NCBI RefSeq assembly: GCF_027359595.1
Contig: NZ_CP114783.1
Location: 1,834,948 to 1,898,947 of the forward strand
Origin: Prochlorococcus marinus str. MIT 0912
Lineage (GTDB): Bacteria; Cyanobacteriota; Cyanobacteriia; PCC-6307; Cyanobiaceae
DNA length: 64,000 nucleotides
Direction: 5' to 3'
Position 1 is the first letter of the stretch. The number at the start of each line of letters is the position of its first letter. This document shows, piece by piece, positions 30,073 to 39,415 of the stretch. The translations under genes were made by a program, and so were the position numbers. Under the pieces are notes generated by a model, which worked only from the letters and a program-made list of their open reading frames with translations, was not told the origin of the DNA and did not search any database.

Positions 30073-30144
30073 ATAACAGCTTGTTATGAAAAATCAGAGG
30101 ATTTAATTAAATCTTTGCTTAATTTATTTTAATTGAAATTAAGC
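30073..30144. repeat. Three inverted repeats between hemH and ilvB
   Basis: Within the 144-bp gap are ATAACA-GCT-TGTTAT (30073-30087), GATTTAATTAAATC (30100-30113, perfect palindrome) and GCTTAATTT...AAATTAAGC (30117-30125 and 30136-30144, 9-bp arms, 10-base loop). None is followed by a clean T run, so they are not obvious terminators. They could fold in the ilvB leader or act as protein-binding dyads; AT-richness raises the chance background for the first two. Confidence 0.4.
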
Positions 30145-30182
30145 ATACTAGGATTTATTGTTAGTCTAGATTTCCTTCTGCC

Positions 30183-31943
30183 GTGACCCTGACTTCTGCA
30201 TCTAATCAAATAGGAGATTCAGGAACACAAACTCAATTTGAGATGACAGGAGCTGATGCCTTGATGGATTCTCTTCGTAGGCACGGCGTAGATACTATTT
30301 TTGGCTATCCAGGCGGAGCAATCCTTCCAATATATGATGCTGTTTTTAAAGCTGAGCAAGAGGGGTGGTTAAAACATATTCTTGTTCGACATGAGCAAGG
30401 GGGAACTCATGCCGCAGATGGTTTCGCTAGAGCAACTGGTAAAGTAGGTGTTTGTTTTGGTACCTCAGGTCCTGGGGCTACGAATCTAGTCACAGGAATA
30501 GCAACTGCTCAGATGGATTCTGTGCCTCTTGTCGTCATAACAGGACAAGTTCCCAGACCTGCTATTGGAACCGATGCTTTTCAAGAAACAGATATTTTTG
30601 GGATAACACTTCCAATTGTTAAACATTCATGGGTCGTAAGAGATCCATCTGAAATTGCAAAAGTTGTAGCTCAAGCTTTTCTTATTGCCGCATCCGGTAG
30701 ACCAGGTCCTGTTTTGATTGATATACCAAAAGATGTTGGACAAGAGATGTTTAAATATCTTCCTGTCGAGCCAGGTTCAATAAAGCCCCCAGGCTTTGAA
30801 CTACCATTCGCACCAGAACATAAAGCTATAAGTGCAGCTTTAGATTTAATTGAAAATGCTGAGCAACCACTCCTTTACGTTGGAGGAGGCGTTATTTCTT
30901 CGGGGGCGCATGAGTCGTTAGATGCGATCGCTAATAGATATCAAATACCCGTAACAACAACTTTGATGGGAAAAGGCGCATTTGATGAACGTGATCCTTT
31001 ATCAGTTGGGATGCTTGGCATGCATGGAACAGCGTATGCAAATTTTGCCGTGACTGAATGTGATTTGTTGATTGCCATTGGAGCAAGATTTGATGACAGA
31101 GTCACAGGGAAATTAGATACTTTTGCCCCTAAAGCAAAAGTAATTCATTTTGAGATTGATCCAGCTGAAATAAATAAAAATAGAGTAGTTGAAGTCTCTG
31201 TATTAGGTGACGTTGGAATTAGCCTTGTTAAATTATTAGATCTCAGTAAACAAAGAAAAACAAATCCAAGAACTTCTAGCTGGCTTAATAAAATTAAAAA
31301 CTGGAAAAATAATTTTCCTTTGATTACTCCACCAAAAAAAGGAGAGATTTATCCACAGGAAGTATTAATCGCTTTAAGAGACTTGGCCCAAGATGCTTAT
31401 ATTACAACTGATGTTGGACAACATCAGATGTGGGCTGCTCAATATTTGCTTAATGGGCCAAGACAATGGATTAGTAGTGCAGGACTTGGAACAATGGGTT
31501 TTGGAATGCCTGCTGCAATGGGAGTTAAAGTTGCTTTGCCTAATGAGCAAGTCATTTGTATCGCCGGTGATGCAAGTATTCTCATGAACATTCAAGAACT
31601 TGGAACTATTGCTCAATACAAGTTAAATTTAAAAGTAATCATTATCAATAATCATTGGCAGGGGATGGTTAGGCAATGGCAAGAAAGTTTTTATGATGAA
31701 CGATACTCGGCTTCTAACATGTCTGTAGGTGAACCTGACTTTATTTCGTTATCTAATGCTTTTGGGATTAAGGGTATTGTGATTTCAGAAAGAGACCACT
31801 TAATACCTCAACTTCAGAAGGCCTTGGTGCATGAAGGACCCGTTCTCGTAAACGTAAATGTAAGAAAAGGTGAAAACTGTTATCCAATGGTTCCACCCGG
31901 GAAAAGTAATGCTCAAATGGTTGGTATACCTGATATTAATTAA
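30183..31943 (+). CDS. ilvB: Acetolactate synthase large (catalytic) subunit
   Basis: Thiamine diphosphate enzyme that condenses pyruvate to acetolactate or with 2-ketobutyrate, first step of branched-chain amino-acid synthesis. The 586-residue chain has the activating Glu in LVRHEQGGTHAADGFARATG, FAD-region residues, the middle domain, and the ThDP-binding motif starting G-D-A-S (GDASILMNIQELGTIAQYK). Start codon is GTG at 30183. The regulatory small subunit gene is not here. Confidence 0.96.
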   Translation: MTLTSASNQIGDSGTQTQFEMTGADALMDSLRRHGVDTIFGYPGGAILPIYDAVFKAEQEGWLKHILVRHEQGGTHAADGFARATGKVGVCFGTSGPGATNLVTGIATAQMDSVPLVVITGQVPRPAIGTDAFQETDIFGITLPIVKHSWVVRDPSEIAKVVAQAFLIAASGRPGPVLIDIPKDVGQEMFKYLPVEPGSIKPPGFELPFAPEHKAISAALDLIENAEQPLLYVGGGVISSGAHESLDAIANRYQIPVTTTLMGKGAFDERDPLSVGMLGMHGTAYANFAVTECDLLIAIGARFDDRVTGKLDTFAPKAKVIHFEIDPAEINKNRVVEVSVLGDVGISLVKLLDLSKQRKTNPRTSSWLNKIKNWKNNFPLITPPKKGEIYPQEVLIALRDLAQDAYITTDVGQHQMWAAQYLLNGPRQWISSAGLGTMGFGMPAAMGVKVALPNEQVICIAGDASILMNIQELGTIAQYKLNLKVIIINNHWQGMVRQWQESFYDERYSASNMSVGEPDFISLSNAFGIKGIVISERDHLIPQLQKALVHEGPVLVNVNVRKGENCYPMVPPGKSNAQMVGIPDIN

Positions 31944-31961
31944 TAATTTAAACAACTTTCT

Positions 31962-32309
31962 ATGAATAATTTTTATATAAAAACTTTAATATTATTTCTT
32001 TCATTTTTTTGTTTTTTTTCTCAAGTTTATGCAGCAGAGATTTTGCAAGTTAGTAGTTCATCTGTTTTGTTAATTGGAGACAACAATCGAACTTATACAG
32101 TGAAAATAGCATGCACAGAAATCAGCCCTGACTTCGAAGAGAAATCTATTGTCTGGTTAAAAAGACAATTACCAAGACATACAAAGGTAAACTTAAAGCC
32201 TAAAGGATCACTAGATGGAATGCTAATAGCGAAAATTATTCCTTTTAACAGTAAAATTGATATAACTGAGAAATATATAAATGAAGGATTGGCAACAAAT
32301 AACTGTTAA
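31962..32309 (+). CDS. Exported staphylococcal-nuclease-like small protein
   Basis: A 115-residue protein with a signal peptide (about 1-24, hydrophobic FLSFFCFFSQVYAA with a V-Y-A-A cleavage). The mature part follows the SNase pattern loosely: a strand pair, K-I-A-C-T-E-I region, LPRHTKVNLKPKGSLDGM and a terminal YINEGLATNNC resembling the L-V-x-x-G-L-A motif. Catalytic arginines are not evident, so nuclease activity is doubtful. It follows ilvB by 18 bp. ATG 31962. Confidence 0.5.
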   Translation: MNNFYIKTLILFLSFFCFFSQVYAAEILQVSSSSVLLIGDNNRTYTVKIACTEISPDFEEKSIVWLKRQLPRHTKVNLKPKGSLDGMLIAKIIPFNSKIDITEKYINEGLATNNC

Positions 32310-32597
32310 GTAAATCATAAAATTCTAAATATCTATGATTTGAATAAATTCAACTCCATGAGCTAAATAAGTTTTTTATAAGAATTAAATAGCCTTGGAT
32401 TTAATTTTGGCAAAGTATATTTAGATTAATGAGGCTTTATTTAATGCTTTTCTTGAATGATTTTATCGCCATGTATTTCCTCTAAATAATAAATATTATT
32501 TATTGTATAAGTTGATTTTATAATTCTTTTTAATCTTAGTAAAAATTATGTTTTAAGTTTTTATCAAAAAAGATAAAATTGGAAATAAATGAAATTA

Positions 32598-33485
32598 TTA
32601 AATCTCTCCAATATCCTTTAGCATCCAAAAACCATCTAAAGAATTTTCTTCAGGACTTTTCTGAACTGAAATAAATTGAAGTCCATCTGCCTCTATTTTT
32701 GTATTTATAAAATTATTTTCAATAGCTTCTTTTGCTTCTTTATCGACATCAGTTACTAACCATCTGTCAGATTGCCCTGCTTCTAAAATTATTTGAGTAC
32801 CTTCTATTAAAAGCTTTGCTGGTTCAAGCCCCCCAAGCCAAGCTGCAAGTGCTAATGATCTTTTTGGACTAAAAAGTCTAATACCAGGAATAGAAATATG
32901 TTGATCAATTGAATCTTTTATTGGAATTAAATTAGAGAATTGTATTTCCCATTCATCAGCCTCTCTAAGTGTATTTAGAGAAAGTGAAGCAAAGCTCCAA
33001 GAGTCTCCTCTTACTTCTTCTGGTAATGGTATGGCTTGGTTCGCAATTGGGCTTGATGGAGGAGCTAGGTTGACGCCAATATACCCTTTTTGCTTAGGGT
33101 AAAAGCTCTTTTCTCTATCATTAATCCACTCTAATAATGAATATGTTCTTCTGCTAGATATAAGTTCAATTCCGATTTGATCTGCAGCACGTTTTATCAT
33201 TGTTTTCATTGAGGATCTCCAACAACGAATAACAGAAGGCTTCTCCCAGCCTTGTGAGCAAGCTTCATCAATAGCTTCTTCTAATGCATTTTTTAACCAA
33301 ATAGAATTAACACTATTGGCAGGACATGTTTTTTCCCATTTAAATGTTTTCGTATCTTTGAAATTATTTGTAGAAGTAATTAGTAGTTCCCACCTCTTTT
33401 TTCCATTTTCATCAATTATTGGTCGGGAATAAAAATCTAGTTCCCAGTCTGTGTTTTTTAAATCAGATTTTTTTGTAGCGATCAC
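32598..33485 (-). CDS. Tab2/Atab2-like RNA-binding protein (DUF1092)
   Basis: A 295-residue member of the Tab2 family. Plant and algal Tab2 binds psaB mRNA and is needed for photosystem I translation. The family signature appears in WELDFYSRPIIDENGKKRWE (about 14-33), the GYIGVNLAPPSSPI segment with PLPEEVRGDSWSFA, and FSPKRSLALAAWLGGLEP toward the C-terminus. All are strongly conserved in cyanobacteria and chloroplasts. It is 23 bp downstream of the S1-domain gene on the same strand, so the two RNA-binding proteins are probably coexpressed. Confidence 0.88.
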   Translation of the reverse strand: MIATKKSDLKNTDWELDFYSRPIIDENGKKRWELLITSTNNFKDTKTFKWEKTCPANSVNSIWLKNALEEAIDEACSQGWEKPSVIRCWRSSMKTMIKRAADQIGIELISSRRTYSLLEWINDREKSFYPKQKGYIGVNLAPPSSPIANQAIPLPEEVRGDSWSFASLSLNTLREADEWEIQFSNLIPIKDSIDQHISIPGIRLFSPKRSLALAAWLGGLEPAKLLIEGTQIILEAGQSDRWLVTDVDKEAKEAIENNFINTKIEADGLQFISVQKSPEENSLDGFWMLKDIGEI

Positions 33486-33508
33486 AATCTTTGTTCTTCA
33501 ATGTAAAG

Positions 33509-34786
33509 TTAAGAGGATAAGTTGATGTCTTTCTCTTCATTTTGATGCTCAACTTTTTCTTTATTCAAACTATTTCGAGCTTTAACGGCTCGCTCATTCG
33601 CTTCTTCCATTACTTTTGCTTTATCAGTAATAAGTTCTCCAGGAGGGCCCTCTAAAAGAGCTGTGTTTAATCCAATTCGTCCGCGAGAAGGATCTAAGTC
33701 AGTTATCAAAGCTTTGATAGACTCACCTGCTTGAAAAACTTCTCTAAGGCTTCTCATGCTTCCGTTGGTAACCATTGAATGATGCAATAATCCACTAACA
33801 CCCTTTAAATCAACAAAAAAGCCATAAGGTTTTATCGTTAGTATTTCACCTTCGATTAATTGTCCGATTTCTAATTCCGAAAATCTTGAAGCAATCGCAG
33901 CTTTCTTTTCCGAAAGAACAAGTTTGCGTCTCTCTGGATTTACCTCTAAAAAAGCAGTGTTAATTGTCTTTGAAACTAGAGATTGATGATTTTCTCCGTC
34001 TTCAAGTTGAGATCTAGGAATAAAACCTCTTAATCCTTCGAAGTCGCATGTAACACCCCCACGATTAAAGCCGTTTATTTTAACTCGAATAACTTTTCCT
34101 TCTTTTGCAAGATTTTGAACTTTGTCCCAGCTTTTTCTTAGCTCTAAAGCTCTACAACTAATAGTTACCATCCCATCTGCGTTTTGTTCTCTAGTAACAA
34201 GAACTTCTACTTGCATCCCTTTTGGAAAGCGCTCTTTTAAATTTGTAATTACACCTAAACCACATTCATTTTTAGGCATGAATCCAGGAGCTTTCCCACC
34301 TATGTCGACATAAATTCCATCACTTTCAACTGCTATAACTGAACCTTTTGCAATTTCTCCAGTTGTACCTATTGGTTGATTATCTTCTAAGGCTGCTAAA
34401 AACTCGTCTTCATCAAAATCAAATTCATCAACTGTTCTACTTTTTTGGTCAAAAATCTTTTGATCATTATTAGGTTCGATGTTTTTATTTTCAGAATTAT
34501 TTTCGGATCTAAGGAGATCTTCCATTGTTGTTTCTTTAAAACTATCGGTAGAGTCTTCAAGAATTATTTTTTTCTGTTCAGGAGCTTTATTTAGCTCTGA
34601 AGGGTTTGTTTTACCTAGAACTTTTTCATCAAGTATTTTATCTTTAGTTTTGTCAGTGACTTCTTTATTAGAGATTTCTTCCTCAGTCTTTCGACTGATG
34701 TGCATCACTTGCAATGGCTTGCGAGGTGCATTTATTGCAGGACTTGGGGGAGTAGCTTTTTTAGGCTGAGAATCTGACCCGCCCAT
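33509..34786 (-). CDS. S1-domain ribosomal protein S1 homologue (Rps1b/Nbp1 type)
   Basis: A 425-residue protein with a charged, disordered N-terminus (about 1-140, many Lys/Glu/Asp) and three S1 RNA-binding domains: about 143-225 (GEIAKGSVIAVESDGIYVDI), about 230-295 (VIRVKINGFNRGGVTCDFEG) and about 300-370 (LIEGEILTIKPYGFFVDLKG). The C-terminus is charged. Cyanobacteria typically have a second S1-type gene, rps1B/nbp1, with this layout, besides the main rps1. Upstream of the Tab2 gene. Confidence 0.85.
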   Translation of the reverse strand: MGGSDSQPKKATPPSPAINAPRKPLQVMHISRKTEEEISNKEVTDKTKDKILDEKVLGKTNPSELNKAPEQKKIILEDSTDSFKETTMEDLLRSENNSENKNIEPNNDQKIFDQKSRTVDEFDFDEDEFLAALEDNQPIGTTGEIAKGSVIAVESDGIYVDIGGKAPGFMPKNECGLGVITNLKERFPKGMQVEVLVTREQNADGMVTISCRALELRKSWDKVQNLAKEGKVIRVKINGFNRGGVTCDFEGLRGFIPRSQLEDGENHQSLVSKTINTAFLEVNPERRKLVLSEKKAAIASRFSELEIGQLIEGEILTIKPYGFFVDLKGVSGLLHHSMVTNGSMRSLREVFQAGESIKALITDLDPSRGRIGLNTALLEGPPGELITDKAKVMEEANERAVKARNSLNKEKVEHQNEEKDINLSS

Positions 34787-34847
34787 AATACCCTTGGTAG
34801 TAAGTTAAACATTCTTACAGTCAAGGGTAAGTTGTTTTTTAATTATT

Positions 34848-34864
34848 AGGAGATTTCTATCATT
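34848..34864 (+). promoter_or_regulatory. Shine-Dalgarno and candidate ATT start for the creatininase gene
   Basis: AGGAG at 34848-34852 is the strongest ribosome site in the gap, 9 bases before ATT (34862-34864) and 6 before ATC (34859). There is no in-frame ATG or GTG. The 34889 TTG has no comparable ribosome site at normal distance. Confidence 0.45.
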
Positions 34865-34888
34865 TTCCAAACTCGTCGATTTGAGCAT

Positions 34889-35686
34889 TTGACCTGGCCT
34901 GAGGCCTCTAAAGCCGCTTCAGCTAAAGGATCTACATTGGTTTGGCCCTTTGGTGCATGTGAACAACACGGACCTCATTTACCTTTAATTACTGATACTT
35001 TTTTTGCTGAAAATATTTTAATTAAGACACTTGATGGTCTGCCAGAGAAAATGCCGATTTGGATGATTCCATCTCAATCAATTGGCTTCTCTCCTGAACA
35101 TCAAGCTTTCCCAGGAACTTTATCCTTGTCCGCGGATGTTTTACTTTCGCTAGTAACTGATATTGGTCAGCAAATAGCTTCTATGGGATTTAAAAGATTA
35201 GTCTTTTTTAATGCCCATGGAGGACAAATAGGCCTTCTGCAAGCAGTTTCGAGGCAACTAAGAATTCAATGTCCTTCCCTCGCAGTCTTACCTTGTTTCC
35301 TTTGGAGTGGTGTCCCAGGCTTAGATGATCTTCTGCCTGAGAAAGAAGTTGAGGAAGGACTTCACGCTGCTTTAGCAGAAACAAGCCTTATGTTGCACAT
35401 GGGTATAGATTTGGTCCGAAATGATTCTTACTTAAAAAATAAAGGTATAGATAAAGAAATTATTTCTACTCCAAAAGGGTGGAGCCTTGAGGGTGCCTCG
35501 CCATGTGCATGGCTTACAGAAGATTTAAGCTCTTCTGGAGTTATTGGGGATGCAAGTTCTTCAAATTCTGAACTGGGTGCCGCTTTAGAAAATGCACTAA
35601 TAGATCATTGGAAGTCATTATTTACAAGCCTTTTGGAGAGTGATTGGCCGCCAATCATGTCAGAAAGACCTGTTTCTAGCAGTTAA
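34889..35686 (+). CDS. Creatininase family amidohydrolase, likely non-ATG start upstream
   Basis: A 265-residue member of the creatininase/mycofactocin peptidase-like family. The metal-binding signatures are VWPFGACEQHGPHLPLITDT (E-Q-H-G-x-H-L-P, about 22-36), and FFNAHGGQIG and the later E in LHAALAETSLML. Its role in Prochlorococcus is unknown. The TTG at 34889 is the nearest canonical start, but the preceding in-frame codons (FQTRRFEHL) look genuine, and an AGGAG at 34848-34852 sits 9 bases before an in-frame ATT at 34862. I therefore suspect initiation at ATT 34862, giving nine more residues. Confidence 0.88.
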   Translation: MTWPEASKAASAKGSTLVWPFGACEQHGPHLPLITDTFFAENILIKTLDGLPEKMPIWMIPSQSIGFSPEHQAFPGTLSLSADVLLSLVTDIGQQIASMGFKRLVFFNAHGGQIGLLQAVSRQLRIQCPSLAVLPCFLWSGVPGLDDLLPEKEVEEGLHAALAETSLMLHMGIDLVRNDSYLKNKGIDKEIISTPKGWSLEGASPCAWLTEDLSSSGVIGDASSSNSELGAALENALIDHWKSLFTSLLESDWPPIMSERPVSSS

Positions 35687-35760
35687 GATGTGGTAACTGA
35701 ACTACCATTTTGGATTTAATTCTGTAAGATCACTCAGATTGACAAATTTCTAATAGATCT

Positions 35761-36486
35761 ATGCAAGCTTTTGCATCCAACAATTTAACCGTAGAAAAAG
35801 AAGAGCTGAATTCTGACTCTCTTCCGGACTTCACCTCGGAATCCTATAAAGATGCCTATAGCAGAATCAATGCAGTTGTAATTGAAGGCGAGCAAGAGGC
35901 TTATTCCAATTTTCTCGATCTCGCTAAGTTGATTCCTGAACATGCAGATGAGCTTGTGAGGTTAGGAAAGATGGAGAAAAAGCATATGAATGGTTTTTGT
36001 GCTTGTGGTAGAAATCTTGCTGTAAAGCCAGATATGCCCTTTGCGAAAACCTTTTTCTCAAAACTCCATAATAATTTTTTAGATGCTTTTAAAGTTGGAG
36101 ATACAACAACATGTCTTTTAATTCAATGCATCTTGATTGAATCTTTTGCAATATCTGCTTATCACGTTTACATTCGCGTCGCTGATCCATTTGCGAAAAG
36201 GATCACAGAGGGTGTTGTTCAAGATGAATACTTGCACTTGAACTATGGGCAAGAATGGCTCAAGGCTAATCTTCCAACAGTCAAGAAAGATCTAATGAAG
36301 GCGAATAAAGAAAATTTGCCTCTTATAAAATCTATGCTTGATGAAGTGTCAAATGACGCGGAAGTTCTTCATATGGATAAGGAAGAGTTAATGGAGGAAT
36401 TTATGATTGCTTATCAAGATTCACTTATGGAAATTGGTCTTGATAATAGAGAAATTGCTAGAATGGCTCTTGCAGCAGTGATTTAG
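35761..36486 (+). CDS. ado: Aldehyde deformylating oxygenase (alkane synthase)
   Basis: Di-iron oxygenase that converts fatty aldehydes to alkanes and formate. At 241 residues it has the ferritin-like ligand set: Glu in VVIEGEQEAYSNF, E-x-x-H in RLGKMEKKHMNGF, Glu in LIESFAISAYH, and E-x-x-H in GVVQDEYLHLNYG. The FCACGRNLAVKPDMPFAK segment is nearly invariant in marine cyanobacteria. It is immediately followed by a strong terminator and then the acyl-ACP reductase gene. ATG 35761. Confidence 0.96.
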   Translation: MQAFASNNLTVEKEELNSDSLPDFTSESYKDAYSRINAVVIEGEQEAYSNFLDLAKLIPEHADELVRLGKMEKKHMNGFCACGRNLAVKPDMPFAKTFFSKLHNNFLDAFKVGDTTTCLLIQCILIESFAISAYHVYIRVADPFAKRITEGVVQDEYLHLNYGQEWLKANLPTVKKDLMKANKENLPLIKSMLDEVSNDAEVLHMDKEELMEEFMIAYQDSLMEIGLDNREIARMALAAVI

Positions 36487-36518
36487 AGATTTTAAATTTA
36501 TATTTTTTTTTCTCAGCT

Positions 36519-36559
36519 ATTCCTCAAGAACTTAAAGTTCTTGAGGAATTCTTTTTTTT
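36519..36559 (+). terminator. Rho-independent terminator after ado
   Basis: ATTCCTCAAGAAC and GTTCTTGAGGAAT form an inverted repeat at 36519-36549 with a short CTTAAAG loop, followed by C and eight T residues (36552-36559). It is the clearest terminator in the window and separates ado from the acyl-ACP reductase gene, so the latter needs its own promoter, at least in part. Confidence 0.9.
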
Positions 36560-36630
36560 GTGACCTTGGTGGTCTAACCTTCAATCTTGGATAAATATTT
36601 AGTTTTAATTTTGATTTTGCTTGGTGCCAA

Positions 36631-37671
36631 ATGTTTGGGCTAATTGGACATTCAACAAGTTTTGAAGATGCCAAAAGAAAGGCATTGGGCTTGGGGTATG
36701 ACCATATTGCTGAAGGAGATTTGGACGTATGGTGTACAGCACCCCCTCAGCTTGTAGAGCATGTAAAGGTTGTAAGTGCTATCGGTAAGACTATTGAAGG
36801 AGCTTACATAGACTCATGCTTTGTCCCTGAAATGCTAAGTCGCTTCAAAACTGCAAGAAGAAAAGTTTTAAATGCAATGGAGTTAGCTCAAAAGAAAGGG
36901 ATCAGCATTACAGCTCTAGGTGGATTTACCTCAATAATTTTTGAAAATTTTAATTTGCTTCAAAATCAACAAGTTAGAAATACAACTCTTGATTGGCAAA
37001 GGTTTACCACTGGTAATACTCATACAGCTTGGGTGATTTGTAGACAGTTAGAGCAAAATGCACCCCAAGTAGGAATTGATTTGCGCAAATCCAAAGTGGC
37101 TGTTGTTGGCGCTACTGGGGATATTGGTAGTGCTGTTTGTAGGTGGCTCTCTAATCGAACTGGTGTTTCTGAACTTCTTTTAGTTGCTAGACAACAAAAG
37201 CCTTTACTTGAACTTCAATCGCAACTTGGAGGAGGGAAAATTCTTAGCCTTGATGAGGCTTTACCTGAAGCAGATATCGTGATTTGGGTCGCAAGCATGC
37301 CTAAAACTTTAGAAATTGACCCATCTAAAATTAAAAGACCGTGCTTAATGATTGATGGTGGATATCCAAAAAATCTAGGTGAGAAGTTTTCAGGACCCGG
37401 AATACACGTCTTAAAGGGTGGAATAGTTCAATTTTTCAAAGATATTGGTTGGAGCATGATGGAATTAGCTGAGATGGAAAATCCTAAAAGAGAAATGTTT
37501 GCGTGTTTTGCTGAAGCAATGCTTCTTGAATTCGAGAATTGTCATACCAATTTCAGTTGGGGGAGGAATAATATTACTTTGGAAAAGATGGATTTCATTG
37601 GCAAAGCTTCTGAAAGGCATGGGTTTTCTGCTGTTGGTTTGAAATCAAATATTCAGACATCAACCGTCTGA
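36631..37671 (+). CDS. aar: Long-chain acyl-ACP reductase (aldehyde-forming)
   Basis: Reduces acyl-ACP to fatty aldehyde with NADPH, supplying ado. The 346-residue protein shows an N-terminal helix-rich domain, [18 protein letters not shown], the NADPH loop [16 protein letters not shown] (about 156), [15 protein letters not shown], and the active-site cysteine context [13 protein letters not shown] (about 292-296). Length and residues agree with the characterised family. Followed 20 bp later by accA, pointing to shared acyl-ACP metabolism. ATG 36631. Confidence 0.96.
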   Translation: MFGLIGHSTSFEDAKRKALGLGYDHIAEGDLDVWCTAPPQLVEHVKVVSAIGKTIEGAYIDSCFVPEMLSRFKTARRKVLNAMELAQKKGISITALGGFTSIIFENFNLLQNQQVRNTTLDWQRFTTGNTHTAWVICRQLEQNAPQVGIDLRKSKVAVVGATGDIGSAVCRWLSNRTGVSELLLVARQQKPLLELQSQLGGGKILSLDEALPEADIVIWVASMPKTLEIDPSKIKRPCLMIDGGYPKNLGEKFSGPGIHVLKGGIVQFFKDIGWSMMELAEMENPKREMFACFAEAMLLEFENCHTNFSWGRNNITLEKMDFIGKASERHGFSAVGLKSNIQTSTV

Positions 37672-37691
37672 TCATTTGGTTACTTTTTTTT

Positions 37692-38681
37692 ATGGCTAGA
37701 CGTTTTCTTCTCGAATTTGAAAAACCTCTTGTTGAATTGGAGAATCAAATTGATCAAATTAGAGAATTGGCAAGAGATTCAGAGGTTGATGTAAGTCAGC
37801 AACTTCTACAATTGGAAACTCTTGCAGCAAGAAGGCGAGAAGAAATATTTAATGCTCTCTCACCAGCTCAAAAGATTCAAGTAGCTAGACATCCTCAAAG
37901 ACCAAGCACGCTTGATTACATACAGATGTTTTGTGAAGACTGGGTTGAGTTACATGGAGACAGGAATGGAACTGATGATCAAGCTCTAATAGGAGGATTA
38001 GCTCGAATAGGTGAGAAATCTGTTCTTCTCATTGGACAACAAAAAGGCAGAGATACAAAAGAGAATGTTGCAAGAAACTTTGGTATGGCAAAGCCAGGAG
38101 GTTACAGAAAAGCTCTGAGGCTAATGGATCATGCTGATCGCTTTGGTATTCCAATAATCTCTTTCATAGACACTCCTGGGGCTTATGCAGGCCTTATAGC
38201 AGAAGAACAAGGACAGGGAGAGGCAATCGCGGTGAATTTGCGTGAAATGTTTAGGCTTAAAGTCCCCATAATTGCAACTGTAATTGGGGAAGGTGGATCT
38301 GGTGGCGCTCTAGGGATAGGCGTCGCAGACAGGTTGCTTATGTTTGAACATAGTGTTTACACAGTTGCAAGCCCTGAAGCTTGTGCATCGATTTTATGGA
38401 GAGACGCTGCCAAGGCTCCTGAGGCAGCATCATCATTGAAAATCACTGGACCTGATCTTATGAAGTTAGGAATTGTTGACGAGGTCTTAAAAGAGCCATC
38501 TGGGGGGAATAATTGGGCCCCGCTTCAGGCAGGAGATACTTTGAAAAATGCTATAGAGAAGCATTTATCCGAATTATTAGCTTTATCCTCTGATGAATTA
38601 AGAGACAACAGATATTCAAAATTTAGAAAAATGGGGAAATTTTTGGAAACTCAGTCTATCGAAAGTGAAATTTCAGTTTAA
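37692..38681 (+). CDS. accA: Acetyl-CoA carboxylase carboxyltransferase subunit alpha
   Basis: Part of the enzyme making malonyl-CoA for fatty-acid synthesis. The 329-residue chain opens with the helical [20 protein letters not shown] and keeps [20 protein letters not shown], the carboxyltransferase segments [20 protein letters not shown] and [20 protein letters not shown], and [19 protein letters not shown]. The gene sits between the aldehyde-forming reductase and an SDR gene, all in one direction. Confidence 0.96.
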   Translation: MARRFLLEFEKPLVELENQIDQIRELARDSEVDVSQQLLQLETLAARRREEIFNALSPAQKIQVARHPQRPSTLDYIQMFCEDWVELHGDRNGTDDQALIGGLARIGEKSVLLIGQQKGRDTKENVARNFGMAKPGGYRKALRLMDHADRFGIPIISFIDTPGAYAGLIAEEQGQGEAIAVNLREMFRLKVPIIATVIGEGGSGGALGIGVADRLLMFEHSVYTVASPEACASILWRDAAKAPEAASSLKITGPDLMKLGIVDEVLKEPSGGNNWAPLQAGDTLKNAIEKHLSELLALSSDELRDNRYSKFRKMGKFLETQSIESEISV

Positions 38682-38692
38682 AGTTTCAATGT

Positions 38693-39415
38693 TTGCTTCT
38701 AACTTTCTTGTCAACAGTATTAATTACGGGTGCTTCTAGAGGAATTGGTAGAGCGGCTGCTAAAGCTTTTGCTTACTCTGGGTGGGATTTATTACTTTTA
38801 GCCAGGTCTGAAGATGATCTCAAAACATTAGTTGAAGAAATCGATAATAAAGAAGTTAAGGTCTTCTACAAATCTATTGACCTGAGTAATCCCAAAAATA
38901 TTTCTAAGGGAATATTTGAATTAATGAATAATGGTCTGATTCCCTCAGTTTTGATAAACAATGCTGGGGTTGCTTGGACTGGAGACCTTTTATCCATGCC
39001 ACTTGAAAAATGGGAATGGATCATGCAAATGAATCTCACCAGCATCTTTCAGGTTTGCTCTGAGGTGGTTCCTTTGATGAGAAAAAAAGGAGGATTAGTT
39101 ATCAATGTTAGTAGTCATGCTTCTCGAAATATTTTTCCACAATGGGGAGCCTATTGTGTTTCTAAAGCAGCTTTAGCAAGTTTTACTAAATGCTTAGCAG
39201 AAGAAGAACGTAAGAATTTAATACGTGCATGCACACTTACACTTGGGTCGGTAAATTCATCTCTTTGGGATTCTGATACCGTCGGCATGCAATTTGACAG
39301 AGATTCGATGCTCTCAGTTGATCAAGTGGCATTTGAACTTTTACATCTTGCTAATCAGCCAATTGATCAAATTATCGAGGATATAACTCTTATGCCTGCT
39401 GCAGGAGCATTTTAA
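38693..39415 (+). CDS. Short-chain dehydrogenase/reductase
   Basis: An NAD(P)-dependent SDR of about 235 residues with the cofactor motif LITGASRGIGRAAAKAF, the N-N-A-G segment INNAGVAWTGD, catalytic Ser in VINVSSHASRN and Y-x-x-x-K in YCVSKAALASF. Two TTG starts are possible, 38693 and 38708; the second, beginning STVLITGASRG, looks more natural. Substrate is unknown; genomic position next to accA and aar suggests lipid or aldehyde-related chemistry, but this is inference. It overlaps trpF by 4 bp at the 3' ends. Confidence 0.85.
   Translation: MLLTFLSTVLITGASRGIGRAAAKAFAYSGWDLLLLARSEDDLKTLVEEIDNKEVKVFYKSIDLSNPKNISKGIFELMNNGLIPSVLINNAGVAWTGDLLSMPLEKWEWIMQMNLTSIFQVCSEVVPLMRKKGGLVINVSSHASRNIFPQWGAYCVSKAALASFTKCLAEEERKNLIRACTLTLGSVNSSLWDSDTVGMQFDRDSMLSVDQVAFELLHLANQPIDQIIEDITLMPAAGAF

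Noticed and set aside
32310..32597. The 288-bp gap between the nuclease-like and Tab2 genes
   Set aside because: Very AT-rich; only short stop-rich frames and weak AT palindromes were found, and no tRNA or RNA family was recognised.
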